Shown here in pieces: positions 1 to 9,000 of a stretch of 64,000 bases of DNA. Below the pieces are notes generated by a model, which was not told the DNA's origin, made no database searches, and saw only the letters and a program-made list of their open reading frames with translations. How positions within the stretch are numbered: the first letter of the stretch is position 1; every line of letters starts with the position of its first letter. A program made the position numbers and the translations under genes. Source of the stretch: an uncultured Lachnospiraceae bacterium (lineage in GTDB: Bacteria; Bacillota; Clostridia; Lachnospirales; Lachnospiraceae); contig CATOPL010000006.1 in assembly GCA_951802115.1 (NCBI GenBank), positions 94,179 to 158,178 of the forward strand, written 5' to 3'.

Positions 1-723
1 GGAGCGGAACGGTTTTTCTCGAACTTTCGGGTGCTTCAGGAAGAGGGATACTTAAAGGTTACGCCGAATACATATGACAGTAAAAAGAAAAAAGGAGCAG
101 AAGAAGAGGAAGAGACCGGCTGTGATAAAGATATGCAGCAGGTGCTTCAGAAGCTTCGCAGGGGAATGAAGCTTCCGGTAAAAGACGCAAAGATAAAGGA
201 GGGTGAAACTTCTCCTCCCAAACGTTATAATTCGGGTTCGATGATTCTTGCCATGGAAAATGCCGGACAGCTGATTGAGGACGAGGATTTGCGGGCACAG
301 ATGAAAGGAAGCGGCATCGGCACCAGTGCGACCAGGGCTGAGATCCTGAAAAAACTGGTTCATATTAAATATATGGCTCTGAATAAGAAAACGCAGATTA
401 TCACACCGACGCTTTTGGGGGAAAATATATTTGATGTGGTAAATGTAACGATTCGTTCTCTTTTGAATCCGGAACTGACTGCGAGCTGGGAAAAGGGACT
501 TACTTATGTGGCGAACGGGGAAATTACTTCAGAAGAGTATATGGGAAAACTGGAACATTTTGTGAGAAGTCGAACGGAGCAGGTGCTGGGCAGCAGACAG
601 CATTATGCTATGCGTCCGTATTTTGACGCGGCGGCAGTATACTATCAGAAGCCGGAGAAAACTTCCGCGGCAAAAAAAGGAAAACACAAAAGACTGCAGA
701 ATGATGATAAGGAGCAAAAATAA
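1..723 (+). CDS. topB: DNA topoisomerase III, C-terminal part (cut by window start)
   Basis: The reading frame is open from base 1, so this is the 3' end of a gene that begins outside the window; about 240 residues are visible. The stretch with SGSMILAMENAGQ, GIGTSATRAEILKKL and the following ITPTLLGE is the typical C-terminal part of type IA topoisomerases of the TopB group, which pass single DNA strands through a transient 5'-phosphotyrosine break. The catalytic tyrosine lies upstream and cannot be seen. The C-terminus ends in a Lys-rich tail, common for DNA contact. The next gene starts three bases after the stop, so the two are probably co-transcribed. Confidence 0.88.
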   Translation, partial: GAERFFSNFRVLQEEGYLKVTPNTYDSKKKKGAEEEEETGCDKDMQQVLQKLRRGMKLPVKDAKIKEGETSPPKRYNSGSMILAMENAGQLIEDEDLRAQMKGSGIGTSATRAEILKKLVHIKYMALNKKTQIITPTLLGENIFDVVNVTIRSLLNPELTASWEKGLTYVANGEITSEEYMGKLEHFVRSRTEQVLGSRQHYAMRPYFDAAAVYYQKPEKTSAAKKGKHKRLQNDDKEQK

Positions 724-725
724 AA

Positions 726-1397
726 ATGAGCAGAATAACAATCAGGGATCTGTATGATCTGAACGAAACAATCGCAGCAGAACTGTTTGACGGACTTACC
801 TATCCGTGGGAAGCGCTTCCGAAGATCGGGGATTTTATCAGAAAGCTGGGCGAAACTCTGAGCAGGGAAGAATATGAACAGGTTGGCGATGATGTATGGA
901 TCGCCAGGTCGGCGCATGTATTTCCAAGCGCTTATATTCACGGACCGGCAATCATAGGGAAAGAAGCAGAAGTACGCCACTGTGCATTTATTCGTGGAAA
1001 TGCGCTGATAGGAGAAGGCGCTGTGGTCGGCAATTCTACAGAACTGAAGAATGTGGTTCTGTTTAATAAAGTACAGGTGCCTCATTATAATTACGTAGGA
1101 GATTCCATTCTGGGCTACAGAGCGCATATGGGTGCAGGTTCCATCACTTCTAATGTGAAATCTGACAAAAAGCTGGTGAAAGTTCATACGCCGGAGGGCG
1201 ATATAGAAACCGGAATCAAGAAATTCGGAGCCATGATCGGCGACGGCGTGGAAGTGGGGTGCGGTTCTGTTCTGAATCCGGGGACAGTGGTAGGAAAAGA
1301 AAGTAATATTTATCCGCTGTCTTCTGTCAGAGGGACAGTTCCAGAGTATTCAATCTATAAAAAACAGGGAGAAGTTGTAAAAAAACATGAAGAATAA
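726..1397 (+). CDS. Left-handed beta-helix (hexapeptide repeat) acyltransferase-like protein
   Basis: The 223-residue protein has hexapeptide-type repeats from about residue 60 to 205 (for example VFPSAYIHGPAIIGKEAEV, then GAVVGNSTELKNVVLF), which fold as a left-handed beta helix. This resembles the C-terminal half of GlmU-like UDP-GlcNAc acetyltransferases, and such stand-alone proteins are often named that way in Clostridia. There is no pyrophosphorylase domain, so a full GlmU function is unlikely and the acceptor sugar or small molecule is unknown. The start is two bases after the topB stop. The 3' end overlaps the next gene by 11 bases, which points to translational coupling. Confidence 0.78.
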   Translation: MSRITIRDLYDLNETIAAELFDGLTYPWEALPKIGDFIRKLGETLSREEYEQVGDDVWIARSAHVFPSAYIHGPAIIGKEAEVRHCAFIRGNALIGEGAVVGNSTELKNVVLFNKVQVPHYNYVGDSILGYRAHMGAGSITSNVKSDKKLVKVHTPEGDIETGIKKFGAMIGDGVEVGCGSVLNPGTVVGKESNIYPLSSVRGTVPEYSIYKKQGEVVKKHEE

Positions 1398-2118
1398 GTC
1401 CGGGATCAGCGCAGGAATGCTGAAATGGCTGGCCGTTCTTTTGATGGTCGTTGATCACATGGGTGCAGGTCTTATGGAGGCTTATGCAATGAATGCATGG
1501 GGCGGTTCGCCCCTTGGAAGTATATTTCTGGGCAGATGGGATGAGCTTCTGGGGGTGGACCGAATACTTCGGGCGGTCGGACGTCCGGCGTTTCCGATTT
1601 TCTGCTTTCTTCTGGTGGAAGGATTTGTCCATACCCGTGATGTAAGAAAATATGCGTTCAGGCTGGGAATCTTTGCTCTGATCAGTGAGATTCCTTTTGA
1701 TCTGGCGTTGCGGATCACACCATTTTACTGGGAACACCAAAATGTGTTTTTTACATTGCTCATAGGATTGCTTGCCATCTGGTTTATGAAGCGGTTTGAT
1801 AACCGTCTGTGGGCGCGGGCGGCAGGGCTGTTTGCCGGTGCCGGACTGGCGGAGCTTTTCGGTACAGATTACGGCGCATTTGGAGTCGCTTTGATCGTAA
1901 TGCTGTATCTGCTGCGGGATAAAAGACTTCTGCAGTGTGTTCTGGGAGCGATCTGCTGTGCATGGGAGACGACGGCCCCACTGGCATTTCTGATGATCTG
2001 GTTTTATAACGGGAAACGGGGCAGACAGCCAAAATGGTTTTTTTACTGGTTTTATCCGGTGCATCTTCTGCTGTATGCACTGATTGGAAGCTACATACTT
2101 CCGGCGGTGTTTTTGTAG
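1387..2118 (+). CDS. TraX family membrane protein
   Basis: This 243-residue protein is almost entirely hydrophobic helices. It begins with a short cytoplasmic stretch, then LKWLAVLLMVVDHMGAGL, and carries RPAFPIFCFLLVEGF and the loop with HTRDVRKYAFRLGIF, all typical of the TraX family. TraX acetylates F pilin in conjugative plasmids, but chromosomal TraX-like proteins in Clostridia have no known pilin and their substrate is not established. There are no conjugation genes nearby, so a conjugative role is not supported. It overlaps the preceding acyltransferase-like gene by 11 bases, and the two may modify the same cell-surface component; that link is inference. Confidence 0.8.
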   Translation: MKNKSGISAGMLKWLAVLLMVVDHMGAGLMEAYAMNAWGGSPLGSIFLGRWDELLGVDRILRAVGRPAFPIFCFLLVEGFVHTRDVRKYAFRLGIFALISEIPFDLALRITPFYWEHQNVFFTLLIGLLAIWFMKRFDNRLWARAAGLFAGAGLAELFGTDYGAFGVALIVMLYLLRDKRLLQCVLGAICCAWETTAPLAFLMIWFYNGKRGRQPKWFFYWFYPVHLLLYALIGSYILPAVFL

Positions 2119-2180
2119 ACCGGAAATCTGTCCAATATACAATTTGATATATTATATGTAAAACTCGAAGAGGTGGAAAA

Positions 2181-2771
2181 ATGACAACGAAGATAACTAG
2201 AGAACAGGCGCTGGCGCTTTTGAAAAAGTATAATCAGGAGCCGTTTCACATTCAGCATGCCTGTACGGTAGAAGCTGTGATGAAATGGTTTGCAGAAGAA
2301 CTGGGACATGGGGACGAAGAATTCTGGGGAATCTGTGGTCTTCTTCATGATGTGGACTTTGAAAAATATCCGGAGGAACACTGCCAAAAAGCGCCGGAAC
2401 TGCTGGCGGAAATCGGTGCGGAGGAGGAGCTGATTCATGCAGTATGCAGTCATGGCTACGGGATCTGTGTGGACGTGGAGCCAATTCATGAAATGGAAAA
2501 AGTGCTGTTTGCCTGCGATGAGCTGACCGGGCTTGTAGGCGCTGCGGCAAAGATGCGTCCGTCAAAAAGCTGTATGGATATGGAATTGTCCAGTCTGAAG
2601 AAAAAATTTAAAGATAAGCGGTTTGCCGCCGGCTGTTCCCGGGATATTATTCGCTCCGGAGCGGAACAGCTTGGATGGGAGCTGGAAAAACTGATGCAGA
2701 TGACGCTGGCTGCCATGAAAGCTGGCGAGGCGCAGATAGAAGCGCAGTTTCATGAAGATATGGAGAATTAG
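2181..2771 (+). CDS. HD (HDIG-type) domain phosphohydrolase
   Basis: The protein has 196 residues. An HD motif is visible in GICGLLHDVDFEKYPEEH (about residues 52-69), preceded by a conserved histidine in FHIQHACTVEAVMKWF and followed by AVCSHGYG, which together would bind a divalent metal. HD-domain proteins of this size hydrolyse phosphate esters, often nucleotides, but the substrate cannot be named here. A good ribosome binding site (AGAGGTGG) lies 7-8 bases before the ATG. The stop is followed directly by the start of the flavodoxin-like gene, so both are in one operon. Confidence 0.8.
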   Translation: MTTKITREQALALLKKYNQEPFHIQHACTVEAVMKWFAEELGHGDEEFWGICGLLHDVDFEKYPEEHCQKAPELLAEIGAEEELIHAVCSHGYGICVDVEPIHEMEKVLFACDELTGLVGAAAKMRPSKSCMDMELSSLKKKFKDKRFAAGCSRDIIRSGAEQLGWELEKLMQMTLAAMKAGEAQIEAQFHEDMEN

Positions 2772-3323
2772 ATGAAAACGTTGATTTTAACCGGATCACC
2801 AAGAAAAAAAGGACATACGGCAGAACTGACTGCGTATCTTGCAGACCGGCTGGAGGGAGAGGTGGAGATCCTCTCCCTGGATAACAGAAAAGATATTACG
2901 CCCTGCAGAGACTGTCGTTACTGTTTTACTCATAAGTCCTGCAGTATTCAGGACCCCATGCAGGAAATCTATCATAAGCTTGACGAAGCTGATCAGATTG
3001 TTTTTGCGGCGCCTGTTTATTTTTATAATATTCCCGGCTCGATGAAGGCGGTGCTGGATCGCCTGCAGGTTTACTGGGCGGCTGTGGTCCGCGGAGACAG
3101 ACCGTCTGAAAATCGAAAGGGCGGAATCATTCTTGTGGGCGGCGCGCCTGAATCGGTACATCAGTTTTCCGGAGCAGTCCAGACCTTTCAGTATATGCTG
3201 GGCGATCTCGGTGCAAAGTGTGAAGGCGTGGTTACAATGGGAGGCTCAGACCGGACCGGTCTTTGCGACCGGCCCGATGTACAGAAAAAACTGGACGAGC
3301 TGGCGTCCCGCCTGAACGGATAA
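2772..3323 (+). CDS. Flavodoxin-family NAD(P)H-dependent FMN reductase-like protein
   Basis: The 183-residue protein begins MKTLILTGSPRKKGHTAEL, the phosphate-binding loop of the flavodoxin fold, and continues with ITPCRDCRYCFTHKSC and VFAAPVYFYNIPGSMKAVLDR, all typical of iron-sulfur flavoprotein or FMN reductase families. The Cys cluster CRDCRYC could bind an iron-sulfur cluster, as in archaeal Isf proteins, but the spacing alone does not prove it. It would act as a cytoplasmic electron-transfer flavoprotein. It directly abuts the HD gene (0 bases between), so the two are co-transcribed. A terminator hairpin sits 226 bases downstream at 3550-3576. Confidence 0.83.
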   Translation: MKTLILTGSPRKKGHTAELTAYLADRLEGEVEILSLDNRKDITPCRDCRYCFTHKSCSIQDPMQEIYHKLDEADQIVFAAPVYFYNIPGSMKAVLDRLQVYWAAVVRGDRPSENRKGGIILVGGAPESVHQFSGAVQTFQYMLGDLGAKCEGVVTMGGSDRTGLCDRPDVQKKLDELASRLNG

Positions 3324-3340
3324 CGAACAGAAACCCGTGG

Positions 3341-3532
3341 TCATCCACGCGGCTGTCCGCTGGTTTTGGTCGGAACTTTGGGCAGAAACGGATAGAGCTC
3401 TTCATAATCTTCCATTTCTTCTTCTCCCACAGGTCCTGCAGGGATCAGCCCTGTCATTTCCTGCGCAGAACAGGGGGTCAGATAGCGATATTCTTCCGGC
3501 GCTGCGGAAGATGTTATATGCTCTTTTTTCAT
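3341..3532 (-). CDS. Small acidic hypothetical protein (63 aa)
   Basis: This reverse-strand reading frame encodes 63 residues starting MKKEHITSSAAPEEYRYLTP. A GAGGAG ribosome binding site lies 7 bases upstream of the ATG at 3532, which is a better start than the GTG 15 bases earlier. The middle is acidic (EEEMEDYEELYPF) and Pro-rich, with no membrane helix or known motif. It sits between two forward-strand units and its own upstream region contains a forward-strand terminator hairpin. I do not recognise the family. The ribosome binding site and protein-like composition support expression, but function is unknown. Confidence 0.55.
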   Translation of the reverse strand: MKKEHITSSAAPEEYRYLTPCSAQEMTGLIPAGPVGEEEMEDYEELYPFLPKVPTKTSGQPRG

Positions 3533-3549
3533 AATACGTCTCCTCACGG

Positions 3550-3576
3550 GTCCTGTGAACAGGACTCTGTTTTTTT
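3550..3576 (+). terminator. Rho-independent terminator of the upstream operon
   Basis: GTCCTG-TGAA-CAGGAC forms a 6-bp stem with a 4-base loop and is followed by TCTGTTTTTTT. It is the first clear terminator after the 2772-3323 gene and lies in the divergent region before the small reverse-strand gene. Confidence 0.7.
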
Positions 3577-3645
3577 AAACCGCCAATATTCAATCAGCGG
3601 GATTTATGATCGTTTTCCGTTAATATGTGTTATAATAAGAAAAAT

Positions 3646-3693
3646 ATGCAGGCTTTCTTTAGGAATTCTTTAGAAATACCTGCATTTGTTTTT
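3646..3693 (+). terminator. Hairpin with T-run in the leader of the two-component system
   Basis: ATGCAGG (3646-3652) pairs with CCTGCAT (3679-3685) and is followed by TTGTTTTT. A TATAAT box at 3631-3636 lies just upstream, without a clear -35. The hairpin may end readthrough from upstream or act as an attenuator for the response-regulator gene. Confidence 0.5.
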
Positions 3694-3753
3694 AAGATTC
3701 TGCCCATAGAATACAAGTCAGAACAAAAAGTCTGGCGGCGAAAGGAGGGCGGA

Positions 3754-3801
3754 ATGTATACTTACTTGAACTGTGAATGTTCAATAAGGCATACTTATTG
3801 A
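3754..3801 (+). CDS. Putative 15-residue leader peptide MYTYLNCECSIRHTY
   Basis: An ATG at 3754 stands 5 bases after a very strong AAAGGAGG ribosome binding site and opens 15 codons ending in TGA at 3799. The peptide would be MYTYLNCECSIRHTY. The coding bases run into the first two of three tandem palindromes, so ribosome position could decide which hairpin forms. Two further mini reading frames follow in the array, joined by TAATG stop-start overlaps (ATG at 3809 and at 3841). This arrangement resembles translational attenuators, but no regulator or inducer can be read from the sequence. Confidence 0.45.
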   Translation: MYTYLNCECSIRHTY

Positions 3802-3861
3802 ACTACTAATGTTCAATAAGGCATACTTATTGAACTACTAATGTTCAATAAGGTATAAGAT
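3761..3861 (+). repeat. Three tandem 27-28 bp palindromes before the response-regulator gene
   Basis: Palindromes occur at 3761-3788, 3794-3820 and 3826-3852, separated by 5 bases (GCATA). The last two are perfect: CTTATTGAAC, 7-base spacer TACTAAT, GTTCAATAAG. The first has one extra base in its left arm. The repeat period is 32 bp. The array is followed by TATAAGAT. A closely related single copy with the same TATAAGAT flank lies in the leader of the AOR gene at 11136-11162. As DNA this could be an operator array; as RNA it would form consecutive hairpins in the leader. Confidence 0.8.
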
Positions 3862-3888
3862 ATGAAGAAAGCAGAGGGTGAAAAAGTT

Positions 3889-4596
3889 ATGGATAAATAT
3901 CATGTGCTGGTAGTAGAAGATGACAAGGAAATTCGCGACGGAATCGAAATTTATTTAAAAAGTCAGGGGTATGAAGTCTACAAGGCAGCAGATGGGATTG
4001 AAGGACTGGAGATCATCTACCGGGAAGAAATTCATCTTGCGATTGTGGATGTGATGATGCCCAGAAAGGACGGCATCCAGATGGTTATGGAGATGAGAAA
4101 AGATTATGATTTTCCGGTGATTATGCTGTCGGCGAAATCAGAAGAAGTGGATAAAATTCTGGGACTTAACATGGGTGCGGACGATTATGTGACCAAACCG
4201 TTTACGCCGCTGGAACTTCTGGCGAGAGTGAATTCACAGCTTCGGCGTTACAGTCGGTATCTTGAGAAGCTGAAAAACGGGGGAGCGGAAGAGGGACATG
4301 TATACCGTATCGGCGGACTGGAGCTGGATGAAGAAAAGGTAGAGCTTCGGGTAGATGGCGTACAGGTCAAAGTAACCCCGATGGAATACCGGATTCTGCT
4401 TCTTTTAATGAAACATCCGGGAAGGGTGTTTTCCGCAGATGAAATATATGAGCGGGTCTGGAATGAAAAGGCGGTAAACTCTGATACGATTATGGTTCAT
4501 GTACGGAATATCCGTGAGAAGATTGAGATTAATCCAAAAAATCCAAAATATTTAAAGGTGGTGTGGGGCGTTGGCTATAAAATGGAAAAACAGTGA
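3889..4596 (+). CDS. OmpR/PhoB-family response regulator
   Basis: The receiver domain spans about residues 5-118: acidic pair EDD at 10-12, phospho-acceptor Asp54 in AIVDVMMPRK, and the conserved Lys in DDYVTKPF. A winged-helix OmpR-type DNA-binding domain follows (about 138-232) with GRVFSADEIYERVWN and ending GVGYKMEKQ. I chose the ATG at 3889 because GAGGGTG lies upstream and MDKYHVLVVEDD is the usual N-terminus; an ATG at 3862 is in frame. It is the partner of the overlapping histidine kinase gene. The sequence is VanR-like, but no resistance genes are adjacent, so its regulon is unknown. Its leader is exceptional (see 3646-3861). Confidence 0.92.
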   Translation: MDKYHVLVVEDDKEIRDGIEIYLKSQGYEVYKAADGIEGLEIIYREEIHLAIVDVMMPRKDGIQMVMEMRKDYDFPVIMLSAKSEEVDKILGLNMGADDYVTKPFTPLELLARVNSQLRRYSRYLEKLKNGGAEEGHVYRIGGLELDEEKVELRVDGVQVKVTPMEYRILLLLMKHPGRVFSADEIYERVWNEKAVNSDTIMVHVRNIREKIEINPKNPKYLKVVWGVGYKMEKQ

Positions 4597-6928
4597 AAAG
4601 ACTGGAAACAAAGCATACACATCTGTCAGAGAGAGCAGTATAAAAGGAATTCTGCTGATTCTTCTTTGTGCGGCGATCGCAGCGACAGTTATGTGCAACT
4701 CCTATCCTTTTTTCCGCAGCCAGGCGGAAGAAAAGATGGCGGTATACCAGAAGGAACGGGTGTCGGAAAGAGAGAAAGAACCGGTTTACGAGCCGGACGA
4801 TATATACAAACGGTATCTGCTTTCTTCCATTTATTATATGAATTATGAAATGACGCCGGATATGGATGCCTATACGTATTTTACCCAGAGCTATGATATG
4901 AGTAAATTTTCGGAGGAAGAACAGAACCGGATCAGAGAAGCGTCCACACGTCTGATGCAGAACATGCGTAATCAGTATTCGACGGTACAGGACAGCTATG
5001 ACTATAGCAGCTTTGGTTCCGGGCCCTTTCGGGATTTCGGAGTTGACGGTTATCTGAGTAATGCCATTCATGGCAATATTGAGGAGGCAAAACAGTATTA
5101 CCGATCCGGTCTTGTGATTCAGTATGACAGCAGAGGAGTTCCCAGCATCCGGGAATCCTGGGGATTCCGAATTGACGAAATGGATATACTGGGATATCTT
5201 CAGCAGGCGTCGATGGTCCGTCTGATGGAAGACAACGGGATGGCGGAGGTGGTGTATGATACCGTGCTGTCCTATAAGGAAGAGGAGGCAGTGGTCGATG
5301 AGGTTCTGCTGGAAGATCGCGAGGGCTATGAACAGGTTTATGCGGATCCCTATGAAGAGGCGGAGCGTAATGATCAGCTTCTGAAGGCGATTCCGGTGCC
5401 TCTGATTCAGAATACCTCTTTTGTATTTGCAGTTCACAGCAGCGAAAGTTATGATTATATCTGGGAAGACTACTGGATGGAGCAAAATGCATATATGCGG
5501 AGCGGTTACAGTATCGCTGTGGCAGGAATTCTGGCTGTGATGATGCTTCTGGCTCTCGTTTTGCAGAATGTTCCGGCGTTGAAACTCAGACAGAATCTTT
5601 TATTCCGGTTGCCTACGGAACTGACGATCTGGGTGGGATTCCTGGGGCTTATTGCCACCGGAGAGTTTGCCATGGATTTCGGAATGTATTCTATGAAGTC
5701 CGCCATCGTGGAAGACTTTGAGACAATAGGATTCGGAGGCTCTGCACAGGCGTCAGCGACTGTTTTTATCTGGCTGTTCTGGTTCTGTTTTGCATTCTGC
5801 TGGTATTGGCTGGCAGCGTCAGTGCTTCCATACCTTACGCATCCGATCCGGATGCTGAAAGAAAACATGCTCTGCATTCGTTTCTGCAGGTGGATGAAAA
5901 ATTTCTGGCTGAGATTCTGGTACTGGGCGACGGACGTGGAGCTGAATGAAAATCTGACGAGGAATATCTGGAAAGTGGTTGGCCTAAACGGTGTAATCGT
6001 AGTATTCCTCTGCTGTATCTGGTTTGGCGGTGTGGTAGGGGCAGTGATTTATACAATTCTCCTCTATGTGCTGATTAAGAAAAAATGTGCCCAGATCCAG
6101 GAGAACTATGAGAAGCTTCTGAAAGTAACCCGAACCATTGCACAAGGGGAGCTGAACGCTTCGACAGAGGAAGACATGGACCTGTTTAATCCCATCCGGG
6201 ATGAACTGACCTCTATCCGCAACGGATTTCGCAAAGCGGTCAGTGATGAGGTTCGAAGCCGGAATATGAGGACGGAGCTGATCACCAATGTATCTCATGA
6301 TCTGAAGACGCCACTGACAGCCATTATTACTTATGTGGATCTTCTGAAAAAGGAAGATATTACAGAAGAACAGAGAAGAGACTATGTTGATACGCTGGAT
6401 AAAAAATCTCAGAGGCTGAAGGTCTTGATTGAGGATCTGTTTGAAGTCAGCAAGGCGACTTCTGACAATATTGTCATGAACTTTGACGAGGTAGATCTAG
6501 TCAGTCTGATCAAACAGGTTCGTCTGGAGAATGAAGATAAAATTCAGGAAAGCACACTCGATTTCCGCTGGAATCTGTCGGAAGAAAAATGTATTCTGAC
6601 GTTGGATCCCCAGAGAACTTTCCGGATTATTGACAATCTGGTTCAGAATATTTTAAAATATTCCATGCCGCATTCGCGTGTGTATATTGATATGAAGGAG
6701 CGGGAAGCGGAGGTTGTGGTAATCTTTAAAAATATGTCCGCTACGGAGATGAATTTCTCTCCTGAAGAGATTACAGAACGATTTGTCCGCGGGGATCTGT
6801 CCCGCAATACAGAGGGCAGCGGACTTGGGCTGGCCATTGCGCAGAGCTTTACGGAGCTGCAGAACGGGACTTTCCGGGTAGAGACAGATGGGGATCTTTT
6901 TAAAGTGATTATCTGCTGGAAACGATAA
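4571..6928 (+). CDS. Membrane sensor histidine kinase
   Basis: The product has about 785 residues if translation starts at TTG 4571, which overlaps the response-regulator gene by 26 bases; no ATG sits better, so the start is uncertain. An N-terminal membrane helix (about 26-45) is followed by a large extracytoplasmic domain to about residue 310, then several membrane helices to about 505. The HisKA box NVSHDLKTPLTAIITYVDLL carries His576, and the ATPase domain ends with GDLSRNTEGSGLGLAIAQS. It would autophosphorylate and pass phosphate to the preceding regulator. The ligand of the outer domain is unknown. A terminator follows at 6945-6988. Confidence 0.9.
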   Translation: MAIKWKNSEKTGNKAYTSVRESSIKGILLILLCAAIAATVMCNSYPFFRSQAEEKMAVYQKERVSEREKEPVYEPDDIYKRYLLSSIYYMNYEMTPDMDAYTYFTQSYDMSKFSEEEQNRIREASTRLMQNMRNQYSTVQDSYDYSSFGSGPFRDFGVDGYLSNAIHGNIEEAKQYYRSGLVIQYDSRGVPSIRESWGFRIDEMDILGYLQQASMVRLMEDNGMAEVVYDTVLSYKEEEAVVDEVLLEDREGYEQVYADPYEEAERNDQLLKAIPVPLIQNTSFVFAVHSSESYDYIWEDYWMEQNAYMRSGYSIAVAGILAVMMLLALVLQNVPALKLRQNLLFRLPTELTIWVGFLGLIATGEFAMDFGMYSMKSAIVEDFETIGFGGSAQASATVFIWLFWFCFAFCWYWLAASVLPYLTHPIRMLKENMLCIRFCRWMKNFWLRFWYWATDVELNENLTRNIWKVVGLNGVIVVFLCCIWFGGVVGAVIYTILLYVLIKKKCAQIQENYEKLLKVTRTIAQGELNASTEEDMDLFNPIRDELTSIRNGFRKAVSDEVRSRNMRTELITNVSHDLKTPLTAIITYVDLLKKEDITEEQRRDYVDTLDKKSQRLKVLIEDLFEVSKATSDNIVMNFDEVDLVSLIKQVRLENEDKIQESTLDFRWNLSEEKCILTLDPQRTFRIIDNLVQNILKYSMPHSRVYIDMKEREAEVVVIFKNMSATEMNFSPEEITERFVRGDLSRNTEGSGLGLAIAQSFTELQNGTFRVETDGDLFKVIICWKR

Positions 6929-6944
6929 ATGAAAATGATCAGGG

Positions 6945-6988
6945 CGATCCCGGAACAGGCATTATGGTCTGCACCGGGGTCGTTTTTT
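6945..6988 (+). terminator. Rho-independent terminator after the two-component operon
   Basis: CGATCCCGG (6945-6953) pairs with CCGGGGTCG (6974-6982), including one G-U pair, and is followed by six T. It lies 16 bases after the kinase stop codon. Confidence 0.8.
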
Positions 6989-7127
6989 ATGAGGTTGTTT
7001 GCCGGAATAAAGTTAAAGCAGGTTCTGTATTTGTGAGATGACGCAGCAGATTATTTAACTCTGGTTTATATTCTGTTAATTTTCAGGAATCATAATTCTA
7101 TATAGCTATATTACAAGGAGGAATCAC

Positions 7128-8960
7128 ATGCAGCAGATAAAAAAACCAAAGAAACCCCTGATCTTTTATTATGGTGTTGGACTTTTGATAATGTTTGTGC
7201 TGAATGCAGTCATATTTCCCAGATACGTCCGGAATCAGATCGAAGAAGTGGACTACGGAACCTTTTTGACGATGCTGGAAGAGAAACAGGTGTCGATGGC
7301 GCAGATGGAAAAGGATTATATTTATTTTGTGGATAATAACGAGGAAGATCCTTCCTTTTATTCTACGATTGCCTTCAACGATCCGGAGCTGGTCGACCGT
7401 CTGAGAACATCCGGATGCAAATTCGGTAAAGTAAAGGAAAAAGAAGCGTCTATATTCGGCACCATTCTTTCGGTTGTTGTTCAGGTGGCGGTTTTTGTTT
7501 TTATCGGACAGCTGCTTTCCCGGATATTGATGAAGCGCATGGGCGGCAGTATGGGAAATGCCATGTCTTTTGGAAAAAGCAGCGCTAAAATCTATGTTGC
7601 CAGTGAAACGGGAATTAAATTTACAGATGTTGCGGGGGAAGATGAAGCCAAAGAACAGCTTCAGGAAATTGTGGATTTTCTGCACAACCCGGACAAATAC
7701 CAGGAAATTGGGGCAGTGATGCCCAAGGGAGCTCTTCTGGTCGGACCGCCCGGCACCGGAAAAACCCTGCTGGCGAAAGCAGTGGCGGGAGAAGCCGAGG
7801 TGCCCTTTTTTTCTATTTCCGGTTCCGAGTTTGTGGAGATGTTTGTGGGTATGGGTGCGGCAAAGGTCAGGGATCTGTTCAAACAGGCCAACGAAAAAGC
7901 GCCGTGTATTGTATTCATTGATGAGATTGATACGATTGGCAAAAAGCGTGACAGCGGCGGTATGGGAGGCAATGACGAAAGAGAGCAGACGCTGAATCAG
8001 CTTCTGACGGAGATGGATGGTTTTGACGGTTCCAGAGGCGTGGTGATTCTGGCAGCGACCAACCGTCCGGAAACTCTGGATCCGGCGCTTCTGAGGCCGG
8101 GACGTTTTGACAGACGGGTTCCCGTGGAGCTTCCGGATCTGGCGGGAAGGGAAAACATCCTGAAAGTACATGCAAAGAAGGTAAAGCTGGGGGATGATAT
8201 TGACTTTAATGCTATCGCAAGAGCGGCGGCAGGCACTTCCGGAGCGGAGCTTGCGAATATGGTCAATGAGGCGGCTCTGCGGGCCGTAAGGGGAGGCAGA
8301 GCTTATGTGACACAGGCCGATCTGGAAGAAAGCATTGAAGTGGTCATTGCCGGTTATCAGAAAAAAAACCAGGTTTTGTCGGATAAAGAGAAGCTGATCG
8401 TATCTTACCATGAGATCGGTCATGCACTGGTAGCAGCTTTGCAGACGGATTCTGCGCCGGTAACGAAGATTACGATCATTCCCAGAACTTCCGGCGCGCT
8501 GGGGTACACCATGCAGGTGGAAGAGCGGGAACACAACCTGATGAGTAAAGAGGAACTGGAGAATAAGATTGCTACGTATGCAGGCGGACGGGCGGCAGAA
8601 GAGCTGATTTTTGGTTCTGTTACCACAGGAGCGTCGAATGATATTGAGCAGATGACAAAAATGGCCCGTGCCATGATCACCCGTTACGGCATGAGCGAAG
8701 AATTCGGCATGATGGCGCTGGAAACGGTCAATAATCAGTACATGGGGGGCGACACTTCGATTGTATGCGCTGCGGAGACGGCAGCTGCGGTGGATGAGAA
8801 GGTCAGCGCCCTGCTAAAGAAACAGTATCAGAAAGCGGTAAAGCTTCTGCAGGAGAAAAAACAGAAGCTGCACGAGCTGGCGAAGTATCTGTATGAGAAG
8901 GAAACCATTTCAGGAGAAGAATTTATGAGAATACTGAAAGAGGCACCGGAATGTGTCTGA
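7128..8960 (+). CDS. ftsH: ATP-dependent zinc metalloprotease FtsH
   Basis: The 610-residue protein has two membrane helices (about 11-30 and 111-130) around a short outer domain. The AAA+ module follows, with Walker A GPPGTGKT (206-213), Walker B IVFIDEID (261-268) and the [12 protein letters not shown] region. The zinc site HEIGH is at 428-432. FtsH is a membrane-bound hexamer that unfolds and degrades misassembled membrane proteins and some cytosolic regulators. The start is supported by ACAAGGAGG 7 bases before the ATG. The length is near the usual 600-650. It appears to be a single-gene unit, ended by the hairpin at 8969-9000. Confidence 0.96.
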   Translation: MQQIKKPKKPLIFYYGVGLLIMFVLNAVIFPRYVRNQIEEVDYGTFLTMLEEKQVSMAQMEKDYIYFVDNNEEDPSFYSTIAFNDPELVDRLRTSGCKFGKVKEKEASIFGTILSVVVQVAVFVFIGQLLSRILMKRMGGSMGNAMSFGKSSAKIYVASETGIKFTDVAGEDEAKEQLQEIVDFLHNPDKYQEIGAVMPKGALLVGPPGTGKTLLAKAVAGEAEVPFFSISGSEFVEMFVGMGAAKVRDLFKQANEKAPCIVFIDEIDTIGKKRDSGGMGGNDEREQTLNQLLTEMDGFDGSRGVVILAATNRPETLDPALLRPGRFDRRVPVELPDLAGRENILKVHAKKVKLGDDIDFNAIARAAAGTSGAELANMVNEAALRAVRGGRAYVTQADLEESIEVVIAGYQKKNQVLSDKEKLIVSYHEIGHALVAALQTDSAPVTKITIIPRTSGALGYTMQVEEREHNLMSKEELENKIATYAGGRAAEELIFGSVTTGASNDIEQMTKMARAMITRYGMSEEFGMMALETVNNQYMGGDTSIVCAAETAAAVDEKVSALLKKQYQKAVKLLQEKKQKLHELAKYLYEKETISGEEFMRILKEAPECV

Positions 8961-8968
8961 AAATTATG

Positions 8969-9000
8969 GAGGGCTGCAGTCTGGCCCTCTTTTCTTTTTT
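8969..9000 (+). terminator. Rho-independent terminator of ftsH
   Basis: GAGGGC (8969-8974) pairs with GCCCTC (8984-8989), followed by a T-rich run TTTTCTTTTTT. It begins 8 bases after the ftsH stop codon. Confidence 0.88.

Noticed and set aside
1387..2118. Evidence of a conjugative element from the TraX-like gene
   Set aside because: No relaxase, coupling protein or type IV secretion gene is present; TraX-like genes are common on chromosomes.
3761..3861. CRISPR array, because of the 32-bp period
   Set aside because: The repeats are directly tandem with no unique spacers, and the unit is a palindrome in a gene leader.
7098..8534. Long reverse-strand frame (about 478 codons) opposite ftsH
   Set aside because: It is a codon-bias shadow of the ftsH gene; no ribosome binding site, low-complexity residue use and no known motif.
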